Origin: Chryseobacterium sp. CH25
GTDB taxonomy: Bacteria > Bacteroidota > Bacteroidia > Flavobacteriales > Weeksellaceae
DNA: 64,000 bases
Reading direction: 5' to 3'
Assembly (NCBI RefSeq): GCF_004119455.1
Contig: NZ_NRQT01000002.1
Location: 69,501-133,500 of the forward strand
Shown one piece after another: positions 1-7,799 of the stretch. Made by a program: the position numbers and the translations under genes. Below the pieces are notes generated by a model. It had not been told where the DNA came from and did no database searches. It saw only the letters and a list, made by a program, of their open reading frames with translations. Numbering within the stretch: position 1 is the stretch's first letter; every line of letters starts with the position of its first letter.

Positions 1-37
1 ATCTGCTGATACAGATGCTGATTTCGATGCAGAATAA
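1..37 (+). CDS. C-terminal end of an unidentified protein (partial)
   Basis: Reading from base 2, eleven sense codons (S-A-D-T-D-A-D-F-D-A-E) lead to a TAA at 35-37, and a strong terminator hairpin follows 25 bases later. This is what the tail of a plus-strand gene entering from the left would look like. The tail is acidic, which is common at the ends of many cytoplasmic proteins, so it does not identify the gene. The rest of the gene lies outside the window. Confidence 0.55.
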   Translation, partial: SADTDADFDAE

Positions 38-61
38 TTAAAGATTTTCTTTAATATAGGA

Positions 62-93
62 AAAACGCTGGATTTAGATCCAGCGTTTTTTGT
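62..93 (+). terminator. Rho-independent terminator of the upstream partial gene
   Basis: A nine-base perfect stem (ACGCTGGAT at 65-73 with ATCCAGCGT at 78-86) and a four-base loop are followed by a T-run. It is placed just after the stop codon of the partial gene at the left edge. Confidence 0.85.
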
Positions 94-254
94 TTTTATA
101 TAGGGTTTCGCAGATCTTGCCGATAACGCAGATTAATAAGACGTTTTATAACCCCATACAAGCCCAATAGAGATTTTAAATAATCGTTTTGATGTTCTCT
201 AGTTGGTAAAATGTATAAGCTATAAGAAGATAAGATTAATTACATTTAAATATT

Positions 255-286
255 AAAAAACTCTCACAGATCACTGTGAGAGTTTT
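255..286 (-). terminator. Terminator of the small lipoprotein gene
   Basis: The inverted repeat ACTCTCACAG / CTGTGAGAGT has a four-base loop and A/T runs on both flanks, so it could work in both directions. It lies immediately downstream of the minus-strand gene that ends at 292. Confidence 0.8.
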
Positions 287-291
287 GTCTT

Positions 292-729
292 TTAATTAGT
301 TACTTTGATATTGTATGAACTTGTAATATACTTTGTAGATTGATAAGATGAGTTACAAAGCATTCCTGATAATCTGTAGCTTTGGTTTTTTGGAACCATA
401 ACAGCTCCAATTTTCCCTGCACCGATTGGAACCTTTTTAAAATATCCGTTTCCACTAATAGTAAGTACCATATTGCAACGAGATGCATTCTCTACCGAAA
501 GGGAGGTTTTCGGATTAGTTGGATCTGCTTCATTAAGAAGATCTGTAAGAACTTCGGCTGTTTCTGATTTGTAAGTCTTCATCAGTTCATTATATTCTCG
601 CTCTGTATTAGCTGCATTGCCACCACCAGAATTGGTAGGGTAGGGATTTCTAATTGGATAACCACCATAATTGACACTACAGCTGGTAAGGATCATTGAA
701 ATCCCGGTAAGAACTAATAGCTTTTTCAT
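292..729 (-). CDS. Small lipoprotein with DUF6759-like C-terminal domain
   Basis: This 145-residue protein starts with a lipoprotein signal peptide (hydrophobic stretch, then LTSC with the lipid-modified Cys at residue 17), so it should be membrane anchored on the periplasmic side or surface exposed. Its second half follows the pattern C-N-hydrophobic-I-G...VP...KG/KNQ-Y-L...C...Y-S-K that also occurs in the proteins at 736-1422, 2223-2996 and 15200-15976. I associate this family with the DUF6759 name used for Chryseobacterium proteins; that assignment is from memory. The N-terminal HPDDP segment of the longer paralogues is missing, and only a short linker (residues 40-75) precedes the shared domain. 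The gene is 6 bases downstream of its nearest paralogue on the same strand, so the two are probably cotranscribed. No function is known. Confidence 0.8.
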   Translation of the reverse strand: MKKLLVLTGISMILTSCSVNYGGYPIRNPYPTNSGGGNAANTEREYNELMKTYKSETAEVLTDLLNEADPTNPKTSLSVENASRCNMVLTISGNGYFKKVPIGAGKIGAVMVPKNQSYRLSGMLCNSSYQSTKYITSSYNIKVTN

Positions 730-735
730 ACCCTT

Positions 736-1422
736 TTATTTTTTTGCTTTTCTTTTTTTTAATGGTTTTTCAGGTAGAGCCCCTTTTGTTGAAGCCTGTT
801 GAGCCATTGGCTGACCTGGATTGTTTATTGTTACAAATATACTTCTTTTTATATCTTTCTGAGAGAAGTACTTCATATCACAAACGTTACTGTTCAGGGT
901 ATAAGAACCCTTATTCACTATAATGAAGTTTTCTCCGTGTGCAGGAACAGCGAGGTTGTAATACTCTTTTCCTTCTATCCGGAGAACGATATTACAGTCT
1001 GAATTATTCTTAAATAAAAGAATAGATTCTTTTTTCGTAAGGTCCTCATTAAGCATTGTATTCAGAAGCTGTTCTGTCTTTTTCCTATGTTCTGCAGATG
1101 TTTCGGCAATTAAACGCTTAAATTCTTCCGCTTCATTAGAGTTGGGATCATTCATTGCATTTTTTGGAATATCAGTAATAACAGGTCTTGATTGCATGGG
1201 TTTAGCTGTACGTGCTCCTTTAGTCCATTCGGAGTTTTTTAGAGCAATAAGCTTAGGTTTCAGCACACTTTTTTTAGGATCGTCAGGGTGTGCGGTCTTA
1301 AGATATTCTTCAATTTCCTTGATATTTGTGCTTTTTAAAATGTCTTTACTGCTTTTCTGAGCGTACGTAAAGCCTGGGGTAAGGAAAGTGAAAAATAAAA
1401 TCGTCAAAATTTTTTTTTTCAT
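736..1422 (-). CDS. Secreted DUF6759-like family protein
   Basis: A 228-residue exported protein with an N-terminal signal peptide ending near TYAQ. I start it at the ATG at 1422; an in-frame TTG lies one codon upstream. Residues about 27-60 carry the segment ILKSTNIKEIEEYLKTAHPD, rich in charged residues, which is nearly repeated in the paralogue at 2223-2996. The C-terminal half (about 125-205) holds the shared domain with two cysteines (DCNIVLRIEG and NVCDMKY). The tail is very basic (KPLKKRKAKK). It lies between trmB and the small lipoprotein with short gaps, suggesting one minus-strand transcript. The function is unknown. The paired cysteines, signal peptide and family expansion suggest a periplasmic or cell-surface role (inference). 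Confidence 0.8.
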   Translation of the reverse strand: MKKKILTILFFTFLTPGFTYAQKSSKDILKSTNIKEIEEYLKTAHPDDPKKSVLKPKLIALKNSEWTKGARTAKPMQSRPVITDIPKNAMNDPNSNEAEEFKRLIAETSAEHRKKTEQLLNTMLNEDLTKKESILLFKNNSDCNIVLRIEGKEYYNLAVPAHGENFIIVNKGSYTLNSNVCDMKYFSQKDIKRSIFVTINNPGQPMAQQASTKGALPEKPLKKRKAKK

Positions 1423-1444
1423 CAATAGTGTTTAGTTTATTTCA

Positions 1445-2122
1445 TCAGTTGATCCGGAATTTTATATAGGTTATTGTTTTTCCTTTTGCTGAGAACAGTC
1501 CTTCATAATATGTTTGAATATCTCTCAAATGTGGTGTATTAGGATCGTATTCCGGAGCTCCGTAGATATCGTGGTGAGCGGTAATGATTTCATGTCCTGC
1601 TCCCTGTAAATATCCCAGTGTATATCCGTGAAGGAATTCCGAGTCTGTTTTTAAGTGGACAATTCCACCTGGTTTCAGGAATTTTTTATAACGGGCTAAA
1701 AAGTCCGGGTGGGTTAATCTATGTTTTGTTCTTTTGTATTTGATCTGTGGATCCGGGAAGGTAATCCAGATTTCATCCACTTCATTTTCAGCAAAGAAAT
1801 GATCTACAAGTTCAATCTGTGATCTTAAAAAAGCCACATTATTCATGTTGTTTTCAACAGCCTCTTTTGCGCCAAACCAGAATCTTGCTCCTTTAATATC
1901 AACCCCGATAAAGTTTTTTTCAGGAAATGTTTTGGCTAATCCTACAGAGTATTCTCCCTTTCCACAGCCAAGCTCCAGAACAATTGGATTGTCATTTTTA
2001 AAGAAGTTTTCTCTCCATTTTCCTTTAAGTTCAAAGCCTTGCAAAGCCTCTTCTCTTGTAGGTTGAATTACATTCGGTAATATCTTGTTTTCTGCAAATC
2101 TTGCTAATTTATTCTTGCCCAT
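1445..2122 (-). CDS. trmB: tRNA (guanine-N7-)-methyltransferase
   Basis: TrmB transfers a methyl group from S-adenosylmethionine to N7 of G46 in the variable loop of tRNAs; it is cytoplasmic. The SAM-binding motif is visible at residues 48-58 (VLELGCGKGEY), and the family signature TFPDPQIKYKRTKHR lies at 121-135. The C-terminal region has the usual HLKTDSEFL segment. The length of 225 residues is normal for the family, and the ATG start at 2122 fits. It sits between two members of the secreted DUF6759-like family without any obvious functional link. Confidence 0.95.
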   Translation of the reverse strand: MGKNKLARFAENKILPNVIQPTREEALQGFELKGKWRENFFKNDNPIVLELGCGKGEYSVGLAKTFPEKNFIGVDIKGARFWFGAKEAVENNMNNVAFLRSQIELVDHFFAENEVDEIWITFPDPQIKYKRTKHRLTHPDFLARYKKFLKPGGIVHLKTDSEFLHGYTLGYLQGAGHEIITAHHDIYGAPEYDPNTPHLRDIQTYYEGLFSAKGKTITYIKFRIN

Positions 2123-2222
2123 TGAGTCATTTATAAAATGACTGCAAAAGTAATAAAATTTACACAGAATTGAGATCTTTTAAAGTTAAAAGACCTATGG
2201 TGAAACTATGATATTGTTTTGA

Positions 2223-2996
2223 TTATTTTGCTGTTGCGCTGCCTAAAGCAACCATGATAGGTTTCTGAATGGTTTTTTGTGAAGCATACTGGGCACCGCA
2301 GACCAAACTTGTAAAAAGATACTGGCCTTTTTCTACCACAATTGAATTGTCTTTATGGGCCGGAACTGCAAGTCTGTATTTAGTGGTACCAACTCCCTCC
2401 ATTCTGACAATAATATTACAGTCAGACTGATTCTGAATAAGAACAATACATTCTTTAGCATTAGGATCATTATCAAATAAAGAGTTAAGAATCTTAACGG
2501 TCTTGTTTTGATGCTCAACTGGGGAAACATTCATCAGCATATTAAATTCCTCTGCTTCTGCGTTGGGAATAGCTGCATTGGCTGCAGTGTTAACAACAAA
2601 GGTATTTTGGGCGTTGCTTGGTGTATAGGTTTCTGTTGATTTTTTGGCGGCAAGTTCTGCTTTATATTTAGCGATCTGTTTCTGTTTGATAATAGCATTC
2701 ATTTCATCAAACGTAATTTTTGTGGAAGGCCGTCTTCTTAATAAAGCAAGCATTTCCTGCATGTCTTTTACTTTCTGATCTTCAGGATGGGCATTTTTGA
2801 TGTATTCCTTCATCATTTCCATAACCCTTGGCTTCAGTACAGATCTTCGGGGATCATCAGGATGAGCGTCTCTTAAAAATGCGTTGATCTCATAGATATT
2901 ATTGCTTTTCAGAATTTCGCTGTAATCCTTTCCTTTCTTTTGGGCAGATACACTGAAAAACAAGACCGATGCAAGAAGTAAAAGTATTTTTTTCAT
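2223..2996 (-). CDS. Secreted DUF6759-like family protein, long form
   Basis: A 257-residue protein with an N-terminal signal peptide (cleavage expected after FSVSAQ, residue 19). It has the same layout as the paralogue at 736-1422: an ILKSNNIYEINAFLRDAHPD segment near residues 29-48, followed here by a second degenerate copy (KEYIKNAHPED, near residues 65-77). The N-terminal part therefore looks like a small internal repeat. The C-terminal domain (about 165-250) carries the conserved pattern with cysteines in DCNIIVRMEG and LVCGAQYASQK. It is the most upstream of the three minus-strand copies. No function is known. Conservation of the cysteines in all four copies suggests a disulphide (inference). 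Confidence 0.8.
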   Translation of the reverse strand: MKKILLLLASVLFFSVSAQKKGKDYSEILKSNNIYEINAFLRDAHPDDPRRSVLKPRVMEMMKEYIKNAHPEDQKVKDMQEMLALLRRRPSTKITFDEMNAIIKQKQIAKYKAELAAKKSTETYTPSNAQNTFVVNTAANAAIPNAEAEEFNMLMNVSPVEHQNKTVKILNSLFDNDPNAKECIVLIQNQSDCNIIVRMEGVGTTKYRLAVPAHKDNSIVVEKGQYLFTSLVCGAQYASQKTIQKPIMVALGSATAK

Positions 2997-3200
2997 TAAT
3001 ATAATATTAAGTTAAAAATTGAGCACTTTTTCTTAATTTGTGTTTGGGGCAATTAGTCTTTGTAGGATAACGAAATAGTATTGTTTTTATTTTAAACACA
3101 TGATCGTGATATAAAATTAAAAATATTTTTGAATATAAATGGAATTTATTCGATAAAATTTGAATGACTGATAATAGATGTTCCTGGCGTGAATAAAAGA

Positions 3201-3231
3201 AAAATCCATGCATCACTACATGGATTTTTAT
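3201..3231 (-). terminator. Terminator of the CarboxypepD_reg-like gene
   Basis: An inverted repeat AAAATCCATG / CATGGATTTT with an eight to ten base loop and flanking A/T tracts lies 15 bases beyond the stop of the minus-strand gene at 3246-4097. Confidence 0.75.
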
Positions 3232-3245
3232 ATAAATCTGAATTG

Positions 3246-4097
3246 TTATTTTTCAGTTTGTGGAGCTTGTTCAGTTTGTTGAACTTGTTGTGTTGGTTGT
3301 GTTGGTTGTGGGGCAACAACTTCCTGAAGGTGAGAGTTCCTTAATCTCTTCTGATAAATAGGCATATATTTTTCAATAGGAATTTTTATAGCTTCAAAGT
3401 TTCCTGCCAATACATAAGGCTGTATGTTTTCCGAGGTATAGACAAATTGTAAAAAATTATCAATCAGATTTTCAGGAATCTTAAACTTCGTAAAATAATC
3501 CTTTCCTAAATAGTTTTTGACTTGAGTAATAGAGTTATTCATATTCTCGTAAGCCTGATAACGCTGTTTTTTCTTTCTTTCACCGGAAAGCATGTCATAA
3601 ATGCTTTCAAGGCTGAAGGTAAGCCCACCATCCCTTAATCCGGCCACGGGAAGTTCTGGTGGTGTTCCGTCTCCTTTAGGTTGAGGAAGCCCGATCACTT
3701 TTTTAATGGCCAATGCTTTATCTTCTTTTCTAAGGGAATTTACATCATATCTGAGATTTCCTGTAGGTTTGAACCTGCTGAGTACAATCTCCTGGATCTC
3801 ATAATAGGCTATTTTCAGTTCTACAAGGTTTTTCTGTGCTAATAGTTGAGGAGTCATCTTAATGTCTTTTCTTTCCGTAACAATAGAGGTAAAACGGATA
3901 ACATCTCCGGGGTTGGCCGGAACATTAAAATTACCATTGTAGTCAGCAAGTACAGTTTTTTGCGTATTCAGATTGGTAACATATACCTGGTTGAGATAAA
4001 GGATAGAGTTATCTCTCAGAAATACCTCTCCGGAATATATTTGAGCATTGATTTTTGCCAGAAAAATCAGTAGCAACAGAGTAAACAGTTTCTTCAT
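3246..4097 (-). CDS. Secreted carboxypeptidase-regulatory-like domain protein
   Basis: A 283-residue protein with a signal peptide (MKKLFTLLLLIFLAKINAQ). Residues about 20-95 look like the beta-sandwich CarboxypepD_reg-like domain often found at the N-terminus of Bacteroidetes surface proteins: GEVFLRDNSILYLNQVYV, then a turn with DYNGNFNVPANPGD. The middle region (about 115-245) has no motif I recognise. The last 25 residues are Gln/Pro/Thr rich (PQPTQPTQQVQQTEQ), a low-complexity tail encoded by a short GTTG-rich repeat. No TonB-dependent receptor barrel follows, so this is a stand-alone domain protein. The exact role is unknown. Confidence 0.75.
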   Translation of the reverse strand: MKKLFTLLLLIFLAKINAQIYSGEVFLRDNSILYLNQVYVTNLNTQKTVLADYNGNFNVPANPGDVIRFTSIVTERKDIKMTPQLLAQKNLVELKIAYYEIQEIVLSRFKPTGNLRYDVNSLRKEDKALAIKKVIGLPQPKGDGTPPELPVAGLRDGGLTFSLESIYDMLSGERKKKQRYQAYENMNNSITQVKNYLGKDYFTKFKIPENLIDNFLQFVYTSENIQPYVLAGNFEAIKIPIEKYMPIYQKRLRNSHLQEVVAPQPTQPTQQVQQTEQAPQTEK

Positions 4098-4244
4098 ATA
4101 ATTGGCAAAATTACATAGAAATACAGCAATTTGTGCTTAATTAGATAAAGAATAGTGGTTAAAGTTATATTAAACTTTAGTATTGAATTGTTAATGAATG
4201 TTATAAATGTATTTTAAATTCAAAACAGAACCGGGGTATGTTGT

Positions 4245-4282
4245 AAAAAGCTGAAAGAATATTGCTTTCTTTCAGCCTTTTT
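4245..4282 (-). terminator. Terminator of the first giant type B cargo gene
   Basis: On the minus strand GGCTGAAAGAA pairs with TTCTTTCAGC across a seven-base loop and is followed by a T-run. It lies just after the stop codon at 4291. Confidence 0.85.
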
Positions 4283-4290
4283 GTACTTAT

Positions 4291-7200
4291 TTATCTGTGT
4301 CTTACCAATAACCAGCTTGAATATTTTATGGAAACTGTGGATCCATATTCCGTCCAGCTGATAAAGTACCAGTAAGTGGCTGTAGGAGTATATCTTCCAC
4401 CAACTCTTCCATCCCAGGTAAATTTGTTTTCACGGGTGCCCCTGAAAAGTTCAGCTCCGTACCGGTCAAAGATTCTGAATACAAGATTTTCATGAGACAT
4501 TAATGCAGAATAGTCTATAGTCTCATTGCGCCCATCTCCATTAGGGGTAATGGTATTGATAAGATTAATAATAGCAAATTCTTTTTTTGCTTCTCCACAA
4601 AGTTTAGAATCTCTTACCATCACATAATGTGGACCTCTTGGAACATCGTAGAAAGTATTTGAGGTTTGCCATATAACTCCATCCAAAGAATACTCATATG
4701 GAGGATTGCCGCCACTTGCTCCAACTTTTACGGTTGTACCATCAATTTCAATGGAAGTGATTATTGGGATGGTATATTCTGTAACATTCACATTCTGCCT
4801 GTAGGTACATCCGTTAGAGGTAAGCTCTACCCAGTAGCTTCCGGCAAAAACATTAGTAATGGATGGTGTAGTAGCTCCGGTACTCCATAAATATTTATCA
4901 AATCCAGGACCTGCATCCAGTGTTGTTGTCATTTTCGGACAAATGATCTGGTCTTTAAGAAGGGCCGATGATTTAGGAATTTTAATGGTGATTTTAAGGG
5001 AAGCTACTTCCGGGCATACTCCATTTTTTTCAAAACGGACATAAAATGTCTGTGATGTAGTAATATTTGCCGTTGCAGCTAATGGACTGACTTTATTCTG
5101 AGCATCAGCTAAACTTCCGTGAAAAGTGAAAGTAACATTCGGATCCAAAGTAAAAAGAGGAATGAATTGAGCAAGAGTTACCGTTTTTATTCCATCCAGA
5201 TCATCATCACATACACTTTCCGTCACTGCCAGGTTTGCTACCTTTATTCTATCTCCAATACTGAATTTTAGAGGCTTAACGACAGGGGTACATCCATCAG
5301 GAGAATCTACTCTAATGTAGATTGTTGTGGTTGTAGTATAACTCCAGTTATTGGGCAGAGTATTGGCATTTCCTGCATTTGCATCAGCTAAATTTGCATA
5401 GTATCTGACTGTAAAATAATTGGGATTATTAAGAATAATGGGCGTAACATTTGAAAGGATGATATTTACAGTTCCATCGAAATTGTCATCACAGAATGTA
5501 CCATTATAATTATCTGTTACTGTTGCTTTATTATAAAGGGACAGTGTTATTTGGGCAATGCTTTTACATCCAAGTGTATTTTTAAGCACAACAAAAACAG
5601 TTGTTCCGTTGGCTGCTGAATAAACGTCAGGGGTGGTAATTAAAGCTAAGGCGTTCTCTGTTTGTGCGTCTGCCAGAGTTGGATAATAGGTTTTGGTTAC
5701 AGGATTGCTTGTTGTTACGCTGGCTGTGGTAAGGTTGAATGTTCCCTTTCCGTTTACATCACATGCAAATAATACTGCATTGGTAGGAATGATGGCTTTA
5801 ATATTGATGTTTACAGTCACTGTTTCACAATCAGGAAAGTCTGGATCATTTCCACAGAAAGTATAGGTGAATGTATCATTTCCTGCTGTACCGGGAGTAT
5901 TAACAGTATAGGTAATAACCCCTGTGGTAGGGTTTATAACTGCTGTACCTAATGCTGGTGGAGTTGTAATAGCTACTGTAGATGGTACCGGTGTTTGTGG
6001 TGAGTTACTGAAGACAGGGGTAATGGTTTGTGAAGTACAAACATCATAAGTTGTAGTTGTCAGCTTTGTACAGTTTGTAACTTTAAACTGTTCAGTAACT
6101 AAAGGGGCACAGCTTCCCATTGTTACAGAGCAGGTATAATAACCGGATTGCGTAGGAGTGATGGAAGAGCTGTTTGCTCCAGAAATTGCTATTCCGTTTC
6201 TGTACCATTGGTAGCTGTCATAGATGATGGGGTCTACGGTAAGTACAATTCCGGGTATACAGTTCCCTCCGGATTTTAAAATTACGGGTTGTGTTGGAAA
6301 ACCGGCAAAAAAACCTCCATATCCTACAGCGTCACTTCCTGCGGTGATTCCTGCAGTAATGGCTTTACTGGAAATTATAGTAATTGTCCCGGTAACATTA
6401 GGAATGCCATAAGTAACCCAATTATTCGTACCTGTCATATCATAGGGCCCTGTAGAGGCAGGTGGAGTACCACCATTTACTGTAACAATGGCTCCTTTTT
6501 CTGTAACAAGGTTCAGTTTTGTGGGAATATTAAGAACTCCTGAAGGATTAACATTGGTATGAACAAAATTTTCATTGATAAAACCCAGTTCATTAATCTG
6601 TTTAGGAAGATAGCAATTTAAGGCAGGGATGAAATTAAACCCTCCGGTAGCTACTTCACTTCCAGGATTTGAATCTCCTGCTAAAATTTGGTAAACATAG
6701 GCATTCTTGGATGTTTTGATATATAAATTATAATGTCCAGTACCTTGGAGGCTGTATTTAGTATCTGGAATTACAAAATATTTTCCTGTATTCAGTGTAG
6801 CGATAGGTGTTAATTCATTGTTTACATAGACCTGTGTATTGTCTTGGGTCGCAATGATCACAGCTCCTTCCATATTGGCTCCAATACTTCCGTTGCCTTT
6901 AACGAGAGCAAATTCACTTCCGAGCCTGTCAACAGGTACAGCCTGATCCATTAAAATATCAGAACTGGTAGGGAAATTTCCTGCATACTGCCCATTGAAG
7001 TTTCCATTGGTGACATTAACAGGTTTATTTGATGTGATTTTAGCTCCAATAAATCCATCGAAGTTTCCGGTAATGTTTCCAATACCGTCAATAATATAGG
7101 ACTGGCCTTTGTTTAAAGCAATGTTTATAGTAGGATTAGTAGCTCCTGTTGTCCCGTTTGAGAATTGTACAAGCGGGCTGTAACCGGTAATAGAAACAGT

Positions 7201-7686
7201 AGTGTTATCTTCTGTTGCCAGAATACTGGTCATAAAATTCAGAATATCATTATTTACACTGATAGGGACGGAGGCTGCAAAGAAACTTTTTCCTGTTGAA
7301 GGAATTCCTTTAGAAGTAATGATTTCAGCATGATTAAATACTGAAAACCTTAAGTTCGCATAAAATGGAAATTCAGCTTTTAAGTATAGCCCTTTTGTAG
7401 TAGGTGTAAATAAATCTGCCTGCTGAGTGGTAATAATATAATTTCTTAAAACATCAAATTTCTGCGGATTATTTTTACTGATATTTACAGTTCCGATCAG
7501 AATATTATTGTTATAAATATTTACCGGAAACGGTGTTGTTCTGCTGGTAGATAAATAAAGTTTCTGATAGGGAGAAGATGCTCCTGATCTGTCTACCATT
7601 GGGGCAAACCAATGTTCTCTGTCTAATTGAGCAAAAGTAGAGGTGAATATATAAAATATAAATAAAAAAGATAGAACTTTCTTCAT
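4291..7686 (-). CDS. Giant T9SS type B cargo protein with IgGFc-binding-like N-terminus
   Basis: This 1131-residue protein has a signal peptide (ends FAQ near residue 20). Its N-terminal half begins with LDREHWFAPMVDRSG and is shared with the proteins at 7800-10615 and 10694-14038; it resembles the IgGFc-binding-type N-terminal domain of large bacterial surface proteins. Around residues 490-545 is an Ig-like segment with paired cysteines. Residues 580-630 look cadherin-like (YTFCGNDPDFPDCETVTV), and several beta-sandwich repeats follow. The last 85 residues (from NTITPNGDGRNE) are the gliding-motility-associated type B sorting domain, so the protein should cross the outer membrane through T9SS. 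A terminator follows, so the gene is probably transcribed on its own. The ligand is unknown; adhesion is an inference. Confidence 0.88.
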   Translation of the reverse strand: MKKVLSFLFIFYIFTSTFAQLDREHWFAPMVDRSGASSPYQKLYLSTSRTTPFPVNIYNNNILIGTVNISKNNPQKFDVLRNYIITTQQADLFTPTTKGLYLKAEFPFYANLRFSVFNHAEIITSKGIPSTGKSFFAASVPISVNNDILNFMTSILATEDNTTVSITGYSPLVQFSNGTTGATNPTINIALNKGQSYIIDGIGNITGNFDGFIGAKITSNKPVNVTNGNFNGQYAGNFPTSSDILMDQAVPVDRLGSEFALVKGNGSIGANMEGAVIIATQDNTQVYVNNELTPIATLNTGKYFVIPDTKYSLQGTGHYNLYIKTSKNAYVYQILAGDSNPGSEVATGGFNFIPALNCYLPKQINELGFINENFVHTNVNPSGVLNIPTKLNLVTEKGAIVTVNGGTPPASTGPYDMTGTNNWVTYGIPNVTGTITIISSKAITAGITAGSDAVGYGGFFAGFPTQPVILKSGGNCIPGIVLTVDPIIYDSYQWYRNGIAISGANSSSITPTQSGYYTCSVTMGSCAPLVTEQFKVTNCTKLTTTTYDVCTSQTITPVFSNSPQTPVPSTVAITTPPALGTAVINPTTGVITYTVNTPGTAGNDTFTYTFCGNDPDFPDCETVTVNINIKAIIPTNAVLFACDVNGKGTFNLTTASVTTSNPVTKTYYPTLADAQTENALALITTPDVYSAANGTTVFVVLKNTLGCKSIAQITLSLYNKATVTDNYNGTFCDDNFDGTVNIILSNVTPIILNNPNYFTVRYYANLADANAGNANTLPNNWSYTTTTTIYIRVDSPDGCTPVVKPLKFSIGDRIKVANLAVTESVCDDDLDGIKTVTLAQFIPLFTLDPNVTFTFHGSLADAQNKVSPLAATANITTSQTFYVRFEKNGVCPEVASLKITIKIPKSSALLKDQIICPKMTTTLDAGPGFDKYLWSTGATTPSITNVFAGSYWVELTSNGCTYRQNVNVTEYTIPIITSIEIDGTTVKVGASGGNPPYEYSLDGVIWQTSNTFYDVPRGPHYVMVRDSKLCGEAKKEFAIINLINTITPNGDGRNETIDYSALMSHENLVFRIFDRYGAELFRGTRENKFTWDGRVGGRYTPTATYWYFISWTEYGSTVSIKYSSWLLVRHR

Positions 7687-7748
7687 TCAGTGATGGTATT
7701 TATCACAAATTTAACAATAAAAAGTATTGAAATATTGAAAATACAATA

Positions 7749-7779
7749 AAAAAACCACGATTTTGAAATCGTGGTTTTG
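7749..7779 (-). terminator. Terminator of the middle giant cargo gene
   Basis: The perfect inverted repeat AACCACGATTT / AAATCGTGGTT has a very short loop and A/T tracts on both sides. It lies 20 bases beyond the stop codon at 7800. Confidence 0.85.
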
Positions 7780-7799
7780 AAAGTTTTACATCCGGATGA

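Noticed and set aside
3007..3216. A 69-codon open frame on the minus strand
   Set aside because: It lies in the AT-rich gap between two genes and overlaps a terminator hairpin. It has an unlikely composition and no signal or motif.
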